A program made the position numbers and the translations under genes. Of a DNA stretch of 64,000 nucleotides, positions 36,464-44,796 are shown piece by piece (positions within the stretch are counted from its first letter, which is position 1; each line of letters opens with the position of its first letter). The stretch comes from Acinetobacter sp. ANC 4648 (GTDB lineage: Bacteria > Pseudomonadota > Gammaproteobacteria > Pseudomonadales > Moraxellaceae), in contig NZ_NEGI01000002.1 in the NCBI RefSeq assembly GCF_002135345.1, positions 558,001-622,000 of the forward strand, read 5' to 3'. The notes below the pieces were generated by a model. The model saw nothing but the letters and a program-made list of their open reading frames with translations. It searched no databases and was not told where the DNA came from.

Positions 36464-37522
36464 ATGCATAACATTGGAAAAAAAGAATTCGTTCATGCTT
36501 TAGGAGTGGGGTTACTACACTCCCTATTTAGTTTATTTATCATTCTTTCTTCAATTTGGCTCTGTATCGCAATATGGATTCAACAACCCGGCGGATGGCT
36601 GTTGAGTCGGATCATAATTGTAATTTGGAGCTTATTTTCACTTAGTATTTTAGGTATATACATTCATCAAAAGGTATTAAGTAGACGTAAAGATCTCATT
36701 ATTTACATCCTCGCTTTTATCGGCAGTTTATTTTGGTATTTTAATATTCCAGCACAGCAAAATAGAGATTGGAGTCCTGAGGTAGCGCGTATACTGAGTT
36801 ATGAAAAACAAGGAAATATCGTCACCTTACATAATATTCGAGATTTCACATGGTATAGCAAAGATCAATTCGATGAGCATTGGGATACTCGTCGCTATAA
36901 CTTAGAGCATATCAGTGGCATCAATATCATCACGTCCTATTGGATGGGTCCTCAAATTGCCCATACCTTAGTCAGTTTTGATTTCACCGATCAAAAACCC
37001 TTGGTCTTCTCGATCGAAATTCGTAAAGAAAAATCAGAGAGTTTTTCAGCCATTGGCGGGTTTTTTCGTCAATTTGAACTCAGTTTAGTGGCAGCAGATG
37101 AACAAGATATTGTTTATACGCGGAGCAATATTCGTGGTGAACAAGTTTACTTTTTTCCCATTAAAATGCCAAAAGCTGAAATGCAGGCATTATTCTTAGA
37201 ATATTTAAAAAAATCAGATGAGTTGCGTGCCCAGCCACAGTGGTACAACACCCTCACCAGCAATTGCACCACTTTAGTTTTCGATATGATACAAGCCATT
37301 TCACCACAACAATTACCGACAGATTATCGGCTGCTAGCCTCTGGATATTTACCTAACTATCTCTATGATTTAGGTGCAATTAGCCATCAATGGTCTATGA
37401 AAGAATGGTATCAATATTCACATGTGAATCCTAAAACACAAAATTTAAAGCATTCTCCATATACAGATCATTTAAGCTATTCAGAAATAATTCGAACTGG
37501 CTTGCCATTAGCGCAACATTAA
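36464..37522 (+). CDS. DUF4105 inner-membrane protein
   Basis: A 352-residue protein. Three N-terminal hydrophobic spans (about residues 12-40, 45-67, 78-96) are followed by a 250-residue extracytoplasmic part with the DUF4105 core (RDFTWYSKDQFDEHWDTRRY, and WYNTLTSNCTTLVFDMI containing Cys in an NCT motif). This core resembles an NlpC/P60-type putative hydrolase, but the function is unknown. It starts 26 bases after folA and may be cotranscribed. Confidence 0.78.
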   Translation: MHNIGKKEFVHALGVGLLHSLFSLFIILSSIWLCIAIWIQQPGGWLLSRIIIVIWSLFSLSILGIYIHQKVLSRRKDLIIYILAFIGSLFWYFNIPAQQNRDWSPEVARILSYEKQGNIVTLHNIRDFTWYSKDQFDEHWDTRRYNLEHISGINIITSYWMGPQIAHTLVSFDFTDQKPLVFSIEIRKEKSESFSAIGGFFRQFELSLVAADEQDIVYTRSNIRGEQVYFFPIKMPKAEMQALFLEYLKKSDELRAQPQWYNTLTSNCTTLVFDMIQAISPQQLPTDYRLLASGYLPNYLYDLGAISHQWSMKEWYQYSHVNPKTQNLKHSPYTDHLSYSEIIRTGLPLAQH

Positions 37523-37625
37523 TCTTTAATCAGAATAAAATTTATACAGAGATACATTCTAAACATAGCGATTTACTCATTTTTTTGTTTAGATAGTATA
37601 AATGGATTCGATATAAGGATAACTC

Positions 37626-38075
37626 ATGTTAAAAAAACTTATTGCCACTGTACTTATTTCATCAACTTTAGCCGTTGTAGGTTGTACATCTATGCCGAGC
37701 ACAATACAGCAAGAACAGAATTTAGCACTTCTACAAAATAAAACATGGGTCATGACACACATCGGCGCTGTTGAATATAAAACCGATCCAAACCATGTAC
37801 CGAGTCTTCAATTTAATTCCAATGATATGCGTGTCAGTGGTACAGATGGTTGTAATCGTTTAATGGGTTCTTATGTCATCAAAGGCAACCAAATTAATTT
37901 AAGCCCAATGGCTGCAACCAAAATGATGTGTATGGAAACAATGGAATTATCCAACAAATATAATGAAGCACTAAGTAAAGTTGCAGGCTATCAAGTCTAT
38001 GGCCAGACTTTAAAACTTTTAGATCGTCATGGAAATGTCGTGTTGAAATACAAAAGTACAGTTCAACCACGCTAA
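37626..38075 (+). CDS. META domain lipoprotein (HslJ-like)
   Basis: A 149-residue lipoprotein with lipobox VVGC (Cys about 20) after a short signal peptide. The META/HslJ fold shows NKTWVMTHIG, LQFNSNDMRVSGTDGCNRLMGSY (GxxxCN motif) and TKMMCMETMELSNKYNEAL. HslJ-type proteins are associated with heat and novobiocin tolerance. Outer-membrane anchoring is expected. Single gene with its own terminator. Confidence 0.88.
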   Translation: MLKKLIATVLISSTLAVVGCTSMPSTIQQEQNLALLQNKTWVMTHIGAVEYKTDPNHVPSLQFNSNDMRVSGTDGCNRLMGSYVIKGNQINLSPMAATKMMCMETMELSNKYNEALSKVAGYQVYGQTLKLLDRHGNVVLKYKSTVQPR

Positions 38076-38085
38076 TTTAGCATAA

Positions 38086-38114
38086 AAAAAGAGTCTGAAT
38101 TTCAGGCTCTTTTT
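38086..38114 (+). terminator. Terminator of the META lipoprotein gene
   Basis: GAGTCTGAA / TTCAGGCTC stem (one G-U) with A and T runs. Confidence 0.85.
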
Positions 38115-38196
38115 ACATATAAAAAATAAAATTACATAATGACTTCATGATCAGTTTATATAGTATTGACTGATCAAAAGAATAAGGATTTTTATC

Positions 38197-38715
38197 ATGC
38201 AACAAGCACTATTCGGTGGTGGATGTTTTTGGTGTACTGAATCAGTTTTTTTACAACTTAAAGGCATAGAAAAAGTCACCAGTGGTTATGCTGGTGGCCA
38301 CACTTTAAATCCAAGCTATGATGATATTTGTACAGGTAATACTGGTCATGCCGAAGTGATTTTGATTGATTTTGATGAAAGCCAAATTAACTTTAAACAA
38401 CTACTTGATGTCTTTTTTGCAACTCACGACCCCACTACTTTAAATCGCCAAGGTAACGATGTTGGAACACAATATCGCTCAGTGATTTATTACTTTAATG
38501 CTCAGCAACAAGCCGAAGCAGAAGTGTATATCAATCAATTAAAAGCAGAGGGTTTAAATATTGTGACTGAGCTGAGCCCTGCTCCGACCTTCTATCCTGC
38601 AGAAGATTATCATCAAAATTTTTACGCACGTAATCCATCTCAGGGATATTGTAATTTTTCTATTCCACCCAAACTATTAAAGTTAAGTAGTAAATTTCAA
38701 GAATTGCTTAAGTAA
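38197..38715 (+). CDS. msrA: Peptide methionine sulfoxide reductase MsrA
   Basis: Repairs methionine-S-sulfoxide in proteins. It is 172 residues and cytoplasmic. The catalytic Cys is residue 10 in [39 protein letters not shown] and AEDYHQNF are the family signatures. Not adjacent to msrB. Confidence 0.96.
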   Translation: MQQALFGGGCFWCTESVFLQLKGIEKVTSGYAGGHTLNPSYDDICTGNTGHAEVILIDFDESQINFKQLLDVFFATHDPTTLNRQGNDVGTQYRSVIYYFNAQQQAEAEVYINQLKAEGLNIVTELSPAPTFYPAEDYHQNFYARNPSQGYCNFSIPPKLLKLSSKFQELLK

Positions 38716-38721
38716 TATTAA

Positions 38722-38761
38722 GACATAAAAAAGCGATCCAATGAGATCGCTTTTTTATGTC
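38722..38761. terminator. Bidirectional terminator between msrA and exbD
   Basis: Perfect 17-bp arms (GACATAAAAAAGCGATC / GATCGCTTTTTTATGTC) around a six-base loop. It serves msrA and the opposing exbD end. Confidence 0.92.
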
Positions 38762-38777
38762 GCTTTATCAAGAAAGC

Positions 38778-39182
38778 TTAGTTATCACTCAGAAATGCCA
38801 GATCATTTAAACCTGCCTTGCTGGCACGAGACATGACTTGTGCCACAGTATCATAGCGTGAGTCTTTATCAGCTCTCAACTGGACTGCTGGTTTCGTTGC
38901 TTTTTGCCCTTCTTCATCAAAGCGCTGTTGCAGCTCATCCAAACTAATAATTTGACTATTCCAAGCCACTTCACCTTTTTCATTAATACTAATGGTAATG
39001 GCTTCTGGTGGTGGTGCTATGACTTCAGCTGTGGTTTTTGGTAAGGTTAATGGTATTGATGGGTTCGCAACGGTTGCTGTCACCAAAAAGATGATCATCA
39101 ATACCAACATAATATCGATCAGCGGAATGAGGTTCATCTCATTCATACCAGAATCATTATCTTCCCCCAATTGAAATGCCAT
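38778..39182 (-). CDS. exbD: Biopolymer transport protein ExbD
   Basis: A 134-residue single-span inner-membrane protein of the TonB energising complex. The span NLIPLIDIMLVLMIIFLVTA carries the proton-path Asp. A periplasmic domain with EGQKATKPAVQLRADKDSRY follows. Its start overlaps the exbB stop by one base (TAATG). Confidence 0.95.
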   Translation of the reverse strand: MAFQLGEDNDSGMNEMNLIPLIDIMLVLMIIFLVTATVANPSIPLTLPKTTAEVIAPPPEAITISINEKGEVAWNSQIISLDELQQRFDEEGQKATKPAVQLRADKDSRYDTVAQVMSRASKAGLNDLAFLSDN

Positions 39183-39805
39183 TAAGCTTGACCTCCAACT
39201 AGAACATTTTCAGCAGTATTCACTTCCGCTTTCTGGGGAGATGAATCTTGTTGCAGCATTGTATCAATCAATAAACCATGGGCTTGATCTTGTAACTCAT
39301 TCGATAAAGTTCGATTAAAACGCACACAAATGTTGTAGGCTAAAACAGCTGGAATCGCCACAGCTAAACCAAGACCTGTCATAATCAGTGCTTCACCAAC
39401 AGGTGTTGCTACTTGTGCTAAACCAGCTTGTCCACTTTTACCGACAGCAACAAGGGCATGAAAAATTCCCCACACAGTACCAAATAAACCAACAAATGGT
39501 GCAATCGAAGCAATTGTTCCTAACACTGCGACACCATTCTCAGCAGAAGATTTTTCTACCGAAATTTGACGAAGTAGTGCTTGTTCTGCCACCGCTTTAC
39601 GCTGTTCAAATGCTAATGGCGCAAGTTTTGCTTTTAATTTACTCACCGCTTGAGCAAGATGTACTTGGGCTTGCTGCTTCAATTGACGGGTTCCCATCAA
39701 ACGAAGAATAAATACCGTCCAAGTCGCAATAGACATGATCAAAAGCACGAAGTACAGTGTTTTACTGACTGCATCTGCATGTTGCCAATAAACTGAAAAG
39801 TTCAT
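39182..39805 (-). CDS. exbB: Biopolymer transport protein ExbB
   Basis: A 207-residue inner-membrane protein with three spans (about residues 14-34, 95-120, 135-158). GTIASIAPFVGLFGTVWGI and GEALIMTGLGLAVAIPAVLAYN are the conserved MotA/TolQ/ExbB blocks. It converts the proton gradient into TonB motion. Middle gene of tonB-exbB-exbD. Confidence 0.95.
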   Translation of the reverse strand: MNFSVYWQHADAVSKTLYFVLLIMSIATWTVFILRLMGTRQLKQQAQVHLAQAVSKLKAKLAPLAFEQRKAVAEQALLRQISVEKSSAENGVAVLGTIASIAPFVGLFGTVWGIFHALVAVGKSGQAGLAQVATPVGEALIMTGLGLAVAIPAVLAYNICVRFNRTLSNELQDQAHGLLIDTMLQQDSSPQKAEVNTAENVLVGGQA

Positions 39806-39827
39806 ACTCGAACTCCTAATTAATATG

Positions 39828-40652
39828 TTAGCTGGTTAACTCTAATTCAAAAGGTAAATCGCCATAAATTGCGCGACCATCTTTAGAAGCTACAAATTTA
39901 GCACCACGAACTGCACGTAAAACTTTATCATCTAAAGCAGGTAAACCACTCGACTTAGTCACTTTTACATTCGTAATTTTTCCATCAGCTGTAGCGATAA
40001 TATTAACTACAACTGTTCTTTTAACATTTTCCAAATCTTTATTGGTAAAAGAGAGACGTGGTTTTTTGGCCCACGATACATCTCCTGCACTAAACTTACG
40101 CGGTGCATTTTTAGCATCACTTTCAGCTTTATCACGTGCTGCTTGATCTTTAGCTGCCTGATCGCGTGCTGCTTGATCTTTAGCCGCTTGCTCTCTCGCC
40201 TGTTGATCTTTCAGAGCTTGATCTTTTTTAAGCTGATCTAAGCGTTTTTGCTCATCAAGACGTTGGTTTTCAATTTTTTTCTTCTCTAGCTTAATCTTTT
40301 CTTGCGTATCATCTTGCTGAATGATCTTTTTTTCGACCGCCACTGCTTTATTTGCAATCACTTTGGGTTTCAGCACTGGCTTTGGCAGTACGGGTTCAAC
40401 TTTAGGCTTGGGTGGCTGTACTTTGGGTTTAATCGGCTCAGCAGGAGCAGGTGGTGGTGGAATATCTTCCACAATTTTAAGAAATTTAACTTTTAACGGC
40501 GTTTTTTCGATCGGTTTTAACTCAGGTGCTTTCATATTGCTCACTGCCCAGAGCACACCCATATGACCGATCACGACGGCCAACAATGCCGTGAGCACTG
40601 TTTTTTTCATCGAAGGAGGAAATTCAAGACTTGCTGTGGAAGATTGACTCAT
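39828..40652 (-). CDS. tonB: TonB energy transducer
   Basis: Periplasm-spanning link between ExbBD and TonB-dependent receptors, 274 residues. N-terminal anchor LTALLAVVIGHMGVLWAVS (SxxxH-type), a Pro/Lys-rich rod (IPPPPAPAEPIKPK..., about 65-100), a Glu/Lys/Gln-rich coiled stretch, three copies of a ten-residue repeat (residues 148-177), and a C-terminal TonB domain (VVNIIATADGKITNVKVTKSSG, about 212-272). First gene of the operon, preceded by a Fur-like palindrome. Confidence 0.95.
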   Translation of the reverse strand: MSQSSTASLEFPPSMKKTVLTALLAVVIGHMGVLWAVSNMKAPELKPIEKTPLKVKFLKIVEDIPPPPAPAEPIKPKVQPPKPKVEPVLPKPVLKPKVIANKAVAVEKKIIQQDDTQEKIKLEKKKIENQRLDEQKRLDQLKKDQALKDQQAREQAAKDQAARDQAAKDQAARDKAESDAKNAPRKFSAGDVSWAKKPRLSFTNKDLENVKRTVVVNIIATADGKITNVKVTKSSGLPALDDKVLRAVRGAKFVASKDGRAIYGDLPFELELTS

Positions 40653-40743
40653 ATGAATCTGTATACCTAAACCAGAGATAGACTACAAAAATGAATTTGT
40701 AAATCGAACTCATCGGATCGAACAATTAAAGTGCGATAAGTAT

Positions 40744-40764
40744 AAATGAGAAGTGTTTTCATTT
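40744..40764 (-). promoter_or_regulatory. Candidate Fur box upstream of tonB
   Basis: AAATGAGAA-GTG-TTTTCATTT, a near-perfect palindrome of AT-rich Fur-like arms, about 90 bases before the tonB start. Confidence 0.55.
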
Positions 40765-40814
40765 ACAACTACTTTTTCTATACTTTTAATCGATTTTCTA
40801 AATTGAAAATATAA

Positions 40815-40838
40815 AAGGGATGTATAAAAACATCCCTT
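40815..40838 (-). terminator. Terminator of purU
   Basis: AAGGGATGT / ACATCCCTT stem, with TTTTAT on the minus-strand 3' side, 22 bases past the purU stop. Confidence 0.82.
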
Positions 40839-40860
40839 CTTGAATATAAAAAATTATAAC

Positions 40861-41727
40861 TTATTGAAATATCACTGTCTTATTGCCATCAACAATGATT
40901 CGGTCTTCCAAATGCCATTTCACAGCACGTGCCAGTACATTTCGTTCAACGTCTTGGCCAAGTTCACGCAATTGCTCGACAGTAAAGTCATGATTTACGC
41001 GCTCAACATCTTGTTCAATAATCGGACCTTGATCCAGCTCGGCTGTCACATAGTGTGCAGTTGCGCCAATCAATTTCACACCTTTTTCATGTGCTTGTTT
41101 GTACGGATTCGCTCCAACAAAAGCAGGTAAAAAAGAATGATGAATATTAATGACTTTCATTTGCCATTTTTGTACAAAACTTTCACTCAAAATTTGCATA
41201 TAGCGGGCAAGTACAAGTAAATCATTACCTTGCATCAATTCATCAATTTTGGCATATGCTTCTTCTTTATTGTCTTTGTTCACAGGAACAACGATAAAAG
41301 GAATACCAAAATTTTCGACTGACTCACGTAAATCCTCATGGTTAGATATTACTTGTGTAATTTCACAAGGTAATCCCCCACGTGCATGACGCCATAAAAG
41401 CTCAAGTAAAGCATGGTCAACTCGAGACACAAGAATACCAACTTTTTTCACATCACTAACCAGCGCCATACGCCATTGCATGGCATAACGCCCAGCAACA
41501 TTATTCTCAAATGTTTGTAGTAATGCATCTTTACGTGCTTGTAAATGATCCAATTCAAACTCAACACGCATGAAATAACGCCCACCCTGAGCTTCTGTTG
41601 CATATTGATCAAGCGCCGTAATATTTGCGCCTTGATGATACAAAAAGCTCGATACAGCTTGCACAATACCGGGCTTGTCTTCACAAGTAATCAGTAAACG
41701 TGCTGTGTTGGCAGTAGTCATGTTCAT
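40861..41727 (-). CDS. purU: Formyltetrahydrofolate deformylase
   Basis: Hydrolyses 10-formyl-tetrahydrofolate to formate and tetrahydrofolate, balancing one-carbon units. It is 288 residues. The N-terminal ACT domain (LLITCEDKPGIVQAVSSFL) is followed by a formyltransferase-type domain with INIHHSFLPAFVGANPYKQA and VKLIGATAHYVTAELDQGPII. The start at 41727 gives MNMTTAN; ATG at 41721 or a GTG at 41742 are alternatives. Confidence 0.94.
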   Translation of the reverse strand: MNMTTANTARLLITCEDKPGIVQAVSSFLYHQGANITALDQYATEAQGGRYFMRVEFELDHLQARKDALLQTFENNVAGRYAMQWRMALVSDVKKVGILVSRVDHALLELLWRHARGGLPCEITQVISNHEDLRESVENFGIPFIVVPVNKDNKEEAYAKIDELMQGNDLLVLARYMQILSESFVQKWQMKVINIHHSFLPAFVGANPYKQAHEKGVKLIGATAHYVTAELDQGPIIEQDVERVNHDFTVEQLRELGQDVERNVLARAVKWHLEDRIIVDGNKTVIFQ

Positions 41728-41824
41728 GTTGATGTATATCACTTCTAAGTTAAATTTAAAAACAGCCGAACATTCTAACCCTTTTTGAGAGGCGATTCAA
41801 AATCACCTCGTTTTAAAATGCACT

Positions 41825-42517
41825 TCATTCAATTTTTGAGGTCGATAAACTTTCAAATAATTCGGAAGAACCGAATGATTCTAGTAACCGCTCATAGGTT
41901 TCACGGCTTTCACCACGCAAATAAGCTCCTTCTAAAAACACCATTTGACGTAATGCTAACCAAATCCATTTTTCATCGAGATGGTTGGAATCACTCAAAT
42001 GCCCAGACATATATAGGAAGTTAGTCCAGTTGGTCAGTACAATCCAAATATTAATGATCAATGCTTCAATTTCAGAAGAGGTCATTTGCATTAAACCAGC
42101 CTCTACAAAGGCATGATAAATTTTTTGCCCTTGTTGCATCACCTTACCCGCAAATCGTGGATAAATTTTTCTAAAATCAGCATTATTTTCGACTAAATGA
42201 TAAACATCACGATGTAGAAAACGATATTCCCACAGTTGGCTGCTCAGCACTTGGAAATAGCGAATTTTATCATTTGCATTGACTGGTCGGTCATCGGGCA
42301 ATGCCAGCATATCCAAAGTTTCTTTTTGGTACTGCTCCATTAACTCTTTAATGATTTCTTGTTTATTACGAAAGTGATAGTACAGATTGCCAGGACTAAT
42401 CCCCAACTCAGCTGCAATATGATTGGTCGTCACCGAACGCTCGCCACGCTCATTAAAAAGTTGCAAGCTAATCTGCAATATCCGATCTTTCGTTTTCAAT
42501 GTTTTAGAGCTCGACAT
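41825..42517 (-). CDS. TetR-family repressor (LaoR-like)
   Basis: A 230-residue regulator. The N-terminal HTH (RILQISLQLFNERGERSVTTN, then HIAAELGISPGNLYYHFRNKQEI) is typical of TetR. A helical ligand domain follows. It is divergent from an aldehyde dehydrogenase gene, as with laoR/laoC of Pseudomonas aeruginosa, which control long-chain alcohol oxidation; that pairing is the basis for the LaoR suggestion. The start at 42517 leaves the palindrome at 42537-42552 outside the gene. Confidence 0.85.
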   Translation of the reverse strand: MSSSKTLKTKDRILQISLQLFNERGERSVTTNHIAAELGISPGNLYYHFRNKQEIIKELMEQYQKETLDMLALPDDRPVNANDKIRYFQVLSSQLWEYRFLHRDVYHLVENNADFRKIYPRFAGKVMQQGQKIYHAFVEAGLMQMTSSEIEALIINIWIVLTNWTNFLYMSGHLSDSNHLDEKWIWLALRQMVFLEGAYLRGESRETYERLLESFGSSELFESLSTSKIE

Positions 42518-42536
42518 CGTAATACCATTTTTAACC

Positions 42537-42552
42537 GTTAGCATACGCTAAC
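42537..42552. promoter_or_regulatory. Candidate operator 1 (TetR-aldehyde dehydrogenase intergenic)
   Basis: GTTAGC-ATAC-GCTAAC: perfect 6-bp arms, 20 bases before the regulator's chosen start. Size and symmetry suit a TetR dimer site. Confidence 0.5.
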
Positions 42553-42571
42553 ACATAAAGTGACTTGACTA

Positions 42572-42591
42572 TTTAGAGTATTTACTCTAAA
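42572..42591. promoter_or_regulatory. Candidate operator 2 (TetR-aldehyde dehydrogenase intergenic)
   Basis: TTTAGAGTA-TT-TACTCTAAA: perfect 9-bp arms, 40 bases before the aldehyde dehydrogenase start, overlapping the likely promoter. Confidence 0.55.
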
Positions 42592-42630
42592 AAATAGATT
42601 AAATTAATCTTTTCGTAAATGGTGTTTGTC

Positions 42631-44079
42631 ATGAACAGTCAAACAAAAACAAATTCTATGACTCCCTATTCGCCAGAAGTCCAACATTTGCATGATATTT
42701 TAGCTCAGCAAAAGTCGGCTTATCAACGCTATCCTGTTCCTACAGCTAAGGAACGCATAGAACGTTTGGCACGTCTAAAAAAGGTCTTAGTAAAATATCA
42801 AGATCAAATTGCAGATGCAATTAATCAAGATTATGGTAACCGTTCAGTCACTGAAACTAAAATAGGTGAATTACTCACCTGTTTAGAACACATCAAGTAT
42901 TATAGCAAGCATTTAACCCATTGGATGAAGCCTTCTAAACGTCATGTTGGGATTATTCATCAACCGGCGAAAGCTTGGGTGCAATATCAACCTTTAGGTG
43001 TAGTTGGGATTATCACACCTTGGAATTACCCCTTGCTACTTTCGCTTGGACCACTAATTTGTGCTTTGGCGGCGGGCAACCATGCCATGATCAAAATTTC
43101 AAGTTCATCGATGAATTTTGGCCATGTTCTTGAAAATGCACTTTCTGAAGCATTCCCACAAGAATTGGTTGCAGTGGTCACTGGTGGTGGAGCATTGTCT
43201 GATGCTTTCTGTCACTTAGCTTTCGACAAGATGATTTTCACCGGCTCAACCAATGTCGGTAAAACCGTCATGGCCGCTGCGGCTGAAAACTTAGTTCCTG
43301 TGATTTTAGAGCTTGGAGGAAAATCTCCTGTTGTAGTTCATCCATCCAGTGATCTTAAAGAAGTCGCTCAACGAATTGCTTTTGGAAAGCTATGGAATGC
43401 AGGGCAAACCTGTGTTGCACCAGACTATATGTTCCTACCCAAAGGTAAAACAGCCGAATTTGTTAAGTGTTATAAAACAGTGGTTAATGAGATGTATCCA
43501 ACTTTGGCAAACAACCAAGACTACACATCGATCATCAACGACAAACAATACAACCGTATACAAGGCTATTTGGAAGATGCACGAATACGAGGTGCAACCT
43601 ATATAGAGCTAAATCCGCAGAATGAAGACTTAACTCATGTGCGTAAAATTGCACCGACATTATTGACAGACATTACGCCAGATATGCAGATCATGAAAAA
43701 TGAAATCTTTGGTCCAATTTTACCGATCATGGAATATGAGAAAATTGACGATGTTATTGACTTTATCAATAGCGGTCCGCGTCCTCTTGCTTTATACTAT
43801 TTCGACTTTGATAATGCACGTGCGGATTATGTCTCGCAACGTACGCATTCGGGGCACTTTGGTCAAAATGCTGTATTAACCCATGTCGCACAAGACGATT
43901 TACCATTTGGTGGCGTAGGTGCTTCAGGTATGGGGAAATATCATGGTCCAGAAGGTTTCTTTAGTTTGTCACATGAACGCTCAGTAATGTCTATTCCCAA
44001 GCTGTTTAGCATTAAGTTCATTTTGCCACCTTTTAACAAGCCTTTTGTTAAAATTCTAGAGAAAACCTTTCTACGATAA
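42631..44079 (+). CDS. Aldehyde dehydrogenase, coniferyl/long-chain type (LaoC-like)
   Basis: NAD(P)-dependent aldehyde oxidation, 482 residues from the ATG at 42631. GVVGIITPWNYPLLL begins the cofactor fold, FTGSTNVGKTVM binds nucleotide, LELGGKSP holds the general-base Glu, and NAGQTCVAPD holds the catalytic Cys. It matches the coniferyl aldehyde dehydrogenase subgroup (calB), which in P. aeruginosa includes LaoC. An alternative ATG lies 12 bases upstream without a clear ribosome-binding site. Divergent from the TetR gene. Confidence 0.9.
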   Translation: MNSQTKTNSMTPYSPEVQHLHDILAQQKSAYQRYPVPTAKERIERLARLKKVLVKYQDQIADAINQDYGNRSVTETKIGELLTCLEHIKYYSKHLTHWMKPSKRHVGIIHQPAKAWVQYQPLGVVGIITPWNYPLLLSLGPLICALAAGNHAMIKISSSSMNFGHVLENALSEAFPQELVAVVTGGGALSDAFCHLAFDKMIFTGSTNVGKTVMAAAAENLVPVILELGGKSPVVVHPSSDLKEVAQRIAFGKLWNAGQTCVAPDYMFLPKGKTAEFVKCYKTVVNEMYPTLANNQDYTSIINDKQYNRIQGYLEDARIRGATYIELNPQNEDLTHVRKIAPTLLTDITPDMQIMKNEIFGPILPIMEYEKIDDVIDFINSGPRPLALYYFDFDNARADYVSQRTHSGHFGQNAVLTHVAQDDLPFGGVGASGMGKYHGPEGFFSLSHERSVMSIPKLFSIKFILPPFNKPFVKILEKTFLR

Positions 44080-44243
44080 CTGATCAAGGCATGATCTATC
44101 GCACTTGATCCTGTCGAGTTTTAATCAATTCCGCTTGTCTTTTAAGCGGAATTTTGGTATAAAACGCCCCTTGAAGGAATTCATCCGTTTATTTTTGACT
44201 GGCCATACAGTTTTGCTGTTGGCTAAATCAATGGAGTTACACC

Positions 44244-44480
44244 ATGTCTAAGGTTTGCCAAGTTACCGGCAAGCGTCCAGTCGTTGGTAACAACGTCTCG
44301 CACGCCAATAACAAAACCAAACGCCGGTTCGAGCCGAACCTGCATCACCACCGTTTCTGGGTAGAAAGCGAAAAACGTTTTGTGCGTCTTCGTCTAACCA
44401 CTAAGGGTATGCGTATTATCGACAAATTGGGTATCGAAAAGGTTCTTGCGGACATTCGTGCTCAAGGTCAAAAGGTCTAA
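44244..44480 (+). CDS. rpmB: 50S ribosomal protein L28
   Basis: A 78-residue basic ribosomal protein. [20 protein letters not shown] and [17 protein letters not shown] are L28 signatures. GGAG lies before the ATG. Followed by rpmG 12 bases later, the universal bacterial pair. Codon choice is biased as expected for a highly expressed gene. Confidence 0.97.
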   Translation: MSKVCQVTGKRPVVGNNVSHANNKTKRRFEPNLHHHRFWVESEKRFVRLRLTTKGMRIIDKLGIEKVLADIRAQGQKV

Positions 44481-44492
44481 GGAGTCTGAACC

Positions 44493-44648
44493 ATGCGTGA
44501 TAAAATTCGTCTAGTTTCTTCAGCTGGTACAGGTTATTTCTATACCACTACTAAGAACAAACGTACTATGCCGGAAAAAATGGAAATCAAAAAATTTGAT
44601 CCAAAAATCCGTCAACACGTAATTTTCAAAGAAGCTAAAATTAAATAA
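44493..44648 (+). CDS. rpmG: 50S ribosomal protein L33
   Basis: A 51-residue ribosomal protein, [20 protein letters not shown] at the start and [20 protein letters not shown] near the end. It lacks the zinc-binding Cys of the C+ form, so it is the C- type. AAGGAG precedes the ATG. A strong terminator follows. Confidence 0.97.
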
Positions 44649-44660
44649 TTTTAGTTTTCT

Positions 44661-44692
44661 AAAAAAAACGACCCAAATGGGTCGTTTTTTTT
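44661..44692 (+). terminator. Terminator of rpmB-rpmG
   Basis: ACGACCC-AAAT-GGGTCGT stem with A8 before and T8 after. Confidence 0.95.
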
Positions 44693-44796
44693 GCATTTTT
44701 TTTACTCAGCTTGCTAAACTTTAGCCAGCGTTTTCGCTTTCTTTTTTCTTTTTCTTTGTTTTCATAATTACACCTGCTTAATTTAAGGAATTTTTA

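Noticed and set aside
40302..40566. Plus-strand ORFs rich in Gly or Phe opposite tonB
   Set aside because: They are antisense of the Pro/Lys-rich TonB rod; the Gly-rich composition follows from CCA/CCG proline codons on the other strand.
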